A stretch of DNA of 6,508 bases, from contig CAIPMZ010000083.1 in the NCBI GenBank assembly GCA_903866285.1, forward strand, positions 1 through 6,508, read 5' to 3'. This document shows, in pieces, positions 5,247 through 6,508 of this stretch; position 1 is the first letter of the stretch; the number at the start of each line of letters is the position of its first letter. This DNA comes from an uncultured bacterium. Lineage in GTDB: Bacteria > Patescibacteriota > Minisyncoccia > Moranbacterales > GWC2-37-73. The notes beneath the pieces were generated by a model that was not told the DNA's origin, searched no databases, and worked only from the letters and a program-made list of their open reading frames with translations. The position numbers and the translations under genes are program-made.

Positions 5247-5268
5247 CTTCCCAACCAAAATAAAAAAT
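5239..5268. repeat. 30-bp direct repeat, right copy
   Basis: Exact copy of 5017-5046, containing the last T-stem strand, acceptor strand, CCA and A-rich tail of tRNA-Gln but none of the rest of the gene. The following bases (TAGAGGC) differ from those after the left copy (AGGAACAC), which fixes the right boundary at 5268. Confidence 0.85.
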
Positions 5269-5288
5269 TAGAGGCAAAAAGTTTTTAC

Positions 5289-5302
5289 GTGCTATAAAGC
5301 AC
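5289..5302. repeat. Small hairpin GTGCT/AGCAC
   Basis: A 5-bp stem (5289-5293 and 5298-5302) with loop ATAA lies between the right repeat copy and the promoter of the small-gene unit. It follows a short AAAAAG/TTTTT run. It is too short to call a terminator. Confidence 0.3.
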
Positions 5303-5314
5303 CGAGAAGTAGTC

Positions 5315-5343
5315 TTGACGGGTTGTTAAGGGGATGATACTAT
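5315..5343 (+). promoter_or_regulatory. Strong sigma70-type promoter for the small-gene unit
   Basis: TTGACG (5315-5320) and TACTAT (5338-5343) are exactly 17 bases apart, each one base from consensus. Transcription would begin near 5350 and run through the three small genes to the terminator at 6297. It is the best promoter in the window. Confidence 0.75.
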
Positions 5344-5384
5344 TTTTTCATTAAGTGTTAGGATAAATTGGTCTTTAAAAATTT

Positions 5385-5406
5385 GTTACTAGCATTGGCT
5401 AGTGAC
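5385..5406 (+). promoter_or_regulatory. Leader hairpin before the first small gene
   Basis: GTTACTAGC (5385-5393) pairs with GCTAGTGAC (5398-5406): nine pairs, one of them G-T, with a 4-nt loop ATTG. It lies in the predicted 5' leader and buries the possible GTG start at 5402. As DNA it is also a near-perfect palindrome and could be an operator. No T-run follows. Confidence 0.5.
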
Positions 5407-5428
5407 GTCAATAGGTAAAAAAGAAAAA

Positions 5429-5641
5429 ATGCCAGAAGAAGAATACATTGAACAGCTAGGTAGCTTGCTTGTAATAGCAAGATGCAGGGAAATGTCTGAG
5501 CTTGCTGAAAATCGCCGCAACGAGGCATTGGAAAAGGCTTGGATAAAATATCTAGCCGAGGGCGGAGCGAATTCTGTGAATAGTAGAATTAATTTCGCTG
5601 AAGAATTCAAAAGGAATTACTCTTTTTCTAAAAATGAATAA
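5429..5641 (+). CDS. Small protein of unknown function (70 aa)
   Basis: I do not recognise this protein. From ATG 5429 it begins MPEEEYIEQLGSLLVIA and is rich in Glu, Arg, Lys and Ala, with long predicted helical stretches (about 4-45) and a polar tail. There is one Cys, no signal peptide and no membrane segment. A GTG at 5402 would add nine residues, but it sits inside the leader hairpin and has no ribosome site; ATG 5429 also has only a weak, distant AGG. It is the first gene after the strong promoter at 5315, which is the main support that it is real. It may be a small cytoplasmic DNA-, RNA- or protein-binding helical protein, but this is only a guess. Confidence 0.6.
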   Translation: MPEEEYIEQLGSLLVIARCREMSELAENRRNEALEKAWIKYLAEGGANSVNSRINFAEEFKRNYSFSKNE

Positions 5642-5692
5642 AAAAGAGAAGTAGTGAAAATATTTTTTTAACTTTTAAGCGAGGGGGTGTTT

Positions 5693-5911
5693 ATGCCTGT
5701 ATTTTCTGATGAGGTACCTATTTTTGAATCGTTAGTAATGGCGCTTATTGATGTTTCCGTTAAGGGCTTAGCGACTGCCGTCAACCTGCTGACAGTTTTT
5801 CTGGATGGTTTCATTATAAATGATTCGAAGTGGAGGTATCGGGAGCTGCTCAATAATAGGCCTGTCATCGAGGCGCTGCATAAGTCAACAATGGAATATG
5901 TGGGTGGATGA
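5693..5911 (+). CDS. Small protein of unknown function with hydrophobic middle (72 aa)
   Basis: I do not recognise this protein. ATG 5693 is chosen because a very strong Shine-Dalgarno run, AGGGGG (5682-5687), precedes it by five bases; the in-frame GTG at 5687 overlaps that run and is rejected. The protein begins MPVFSDEVPIFESLVMALID. Residues about 12-42 are largely hydrophobic (ALIDVSVKGLATAVNLLTVF), enough for one membrane helix or an amphipathic helix, and the C-terminal 28 residues are polar (KWRYRELLNNRPVIEALHKS). It lies 51 bases after the previous small gene and presumably shares its transcript. There are no Cys and no signal peptidase site. Confidence 0.7.
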   Translation: MPVFSDEVPIFESLVMALIDVSVKGLATAVNLLTVFLDGFIINDSKWRYRELLNNRPVIEALHKSTMEYVGG

Positions 5912-5975
5912 ATAAATTTATCCTGCAGTGCTAATTAACTTTTATTTTTCATAATCTTAAAGTGGGGAGGTTTTT

Positions 5976-6275
5976 ATGTTAACAGGAAAGATTGAACAAA
6001 TCGAGTGCACTTCTCTGAATGGGGTGGGAATTGAAAAAGGATGCACTTGCTGCCGCTGCAGATCACGTAATGATAAAATTAGGGAATATAAGCCTCTCGA
6101 AATCCCAAAGACAGGAAGTCCAGGGGTTAACGGCCTTAGGTTTACGGGAGAGCTTAGCCCGAGTGTTGAAGATATTCTCAGTAGGGAGGTTACAGAGAAG
6201 GATTGCCCTCGCTCTGAGTGCGCTGTATGCGATTTCTATGATGTTTGTAACTTGCCCAAGAAGGGGAGTTATTGA
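5976..6275 (+). CDS. Small cysteine-rich protein of unknown function (99 aa)
   Basis: I do not recognise this protein. The start is well supported by GGGGAGG (5964-5970), five bases before the ATG. It has nine Cys in two groups: C11, then C23, C25, C26 and C28 in GCTCCRCR, and C77, C82, C85 and C91 near the end. The terminal ECAVCDFYDVC has the CxxC-x5-C spacing seen in the Fe-S clusters at the C-terminus of Cas4/AddB-type (RecB-family) nucleases, but there is no room here for the nuclease domain and no PD-(D/E)XK motif is seen. Zinc binding is equally likely. No signal peptide or membrane helix is visible. It is the last gene before the terminator at 6297 and probably belongs to the same unit as the two small genes upstream. 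Confidence 0.72.
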   Translation: MLTGKIEQIECTSLNGVGIEKGCTCCRCRSRNDKIREYKPLEIPKTGSPGVNGLRFTGELSPSVEDILSREVTEKDCPRSECAVCDFYDVCNLPKKGSY

Positions 6276-6296
6276 GTTCAGCAGTGTTAGTTTTTG

Positions 6297-6336
6297 CAGC
6301 TTTACCTTGTATTTTGAGGTAAAGCTGTTTTTATTT
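6297..6336 (+). terminator. Strong intrinsic terminator of the small-gene unit
   Basis: A perfect 11-bp stem pairs CAGCTTTACCT (6297-6307) with AGGTAAAGCTG (6317-6327) around a 9-nt loop, followed by TTTTTATTT. It lies 22 bases after the last small gene and closes the unit begun by the promoter at 5315. Confidence 0.9.
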
Positions 6337-6453
6337 CCTGGTCCCTGGCTTAATTTTTGAATTGTTGCTATGATAAGTTAGCTTTAAATAAGAGGAAAAT
6401 GCAATTTTTGTCTGAGCTCGGCATTTGTCAGCCTGCACCCATTGAAATTCAGC

Positions 6454-6508
6454 TTCTTCGACTGCGTTCATTCTTCCTATAGTCGAACTCACTTCGCTCA
6501 GAATGACA
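6454..6508. repeat. 55-bp dispersed repeat, copy 2 (window edge)
   Basis: 51 of 55 bases match 1022-1076 in the same orientation; the differences fall in the central part (for example GTTCA for GTTCG, ATAG for ATGG). The copy may extend beyond the window. The left-arm partner and the 22-bp palindrome found with copy 1 are absent here. The stretch 6337-6453 holds no recognisable gene. Confidence 0.8.

Larger units (their letters stand above)
5017..5268. mobile_element. Candidate 222-bp tRNA-associated element or remnant
   Basis: Identical 30-bp copies of the tRNA-Gln 3' end (5017-5046 and 5239-5268) bound 192 unique bases that hold the bidirectional terminator's right part and the structured segment. 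There is no integrase, transposase or other credible ORF inside, so it would be non-autonomous or the scar of a larger deletion. Alternatives are a simple duplication of the tRNA end or a DNA-repair template switch. A third att copy to the right of the window would instead mark 5239-5268 as the left edge of a bigger island. Confidence 0.4.

Noticed and set aside
6019..6360. A 113-codon + frame overlapping the cysteine-rich gene
   Set aside because: It lacks a ribosome site and runs through the strong terminator hairpin at 6297-6327, whereas the overlapping frame from 5976 has GGGGAGG at ideal spacing and stops before the hairpin.
6399..6482. A 27-codon frame with GAGG three bases upstream, running into the 55-bp repeat
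   Set aside because: Nearly half of it is repeat sequence and it ends inside that repeat. It may be the stub of an interrupted gene, but nothing else supports coding.

Overview
The window looks like a chromosomal segment from a small-genome bacterium of the Candidate Phyla Radiation (Patescibacteria), perhaps a Parcubacteria-type lineage. This is inferred from style, not from a marker gene: moderately AT-rich DNA, short intergenic gaps full of ATGTATA/CATAATA-type 7-mers and recurring palindromes, core genes without clear ribosome binding sites, and several small unrecognised genes. The genetic code is standard: UGA is a stop, and the release factor that reads UGA (RF2) is encoded here and is itself controlled by a UGA codon.

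Layout, all genes on the + strand. 1-390: 7-mer repeats, a leader hairpin, tRNA-Thr(CGT) and a 22-bp palindromic repeat. 391-909: a rubrerythrin-type diiron protein with its rubredoxin-like zinc ribbon at the N-terminus ('reverse' order). 925-1077: a composite inverted repeat built from dispersed repeat units. 1129-1875: a ZIP-family metal transporter. 1993-3091: prfB (RF2), complete only if the +1 programmed frameshift at CTTTGAC is used; the joined product is 365 aa. 3169-3864 and 3880-4797: ftsE and ftsX, the ABC-type divisome complex, in the order prfB-ftsE-ftsX that is common in bacteria. A strong terminator follows ftsX.

4884-5275 is the most unusual part. tRNA-Gln(CTG) has its own promoter and a 21-bp bidirectional terminator. 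The last part of the tRNA with its CCA and A-rich flank (30 bp) is repeated exactly 222 bp downstream. Between the two copies lies an inverted copy of the T-arm sequence and a roughly 150-nt segment that can fold into a closed multi-branched structure with no credible protein. This resembles a very small element, or a remnant of one, inserted at a tRNA 3' end.

5315-6336 is a compact transcription unit: a near-consensus sigma70-type promoter, a leader hairpin, three small genes of unknown function (70, 72 and 99 aa; the last two have strong Shine-Dalgarno sequences, and the last is cysteine-rich) and a strong terminator. The window ends inside a second copy of the dispersed repeat seen at 1022-1076.

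Functionally, prfB, ftsE and ftsX are housekeeping (translation termination and cell division). The rubrerythrin and the ZIP transporter suggest peroxide/oxygen defence and metal uptake, but nothing shows that they act together. The region after 5012 is accessory in character.
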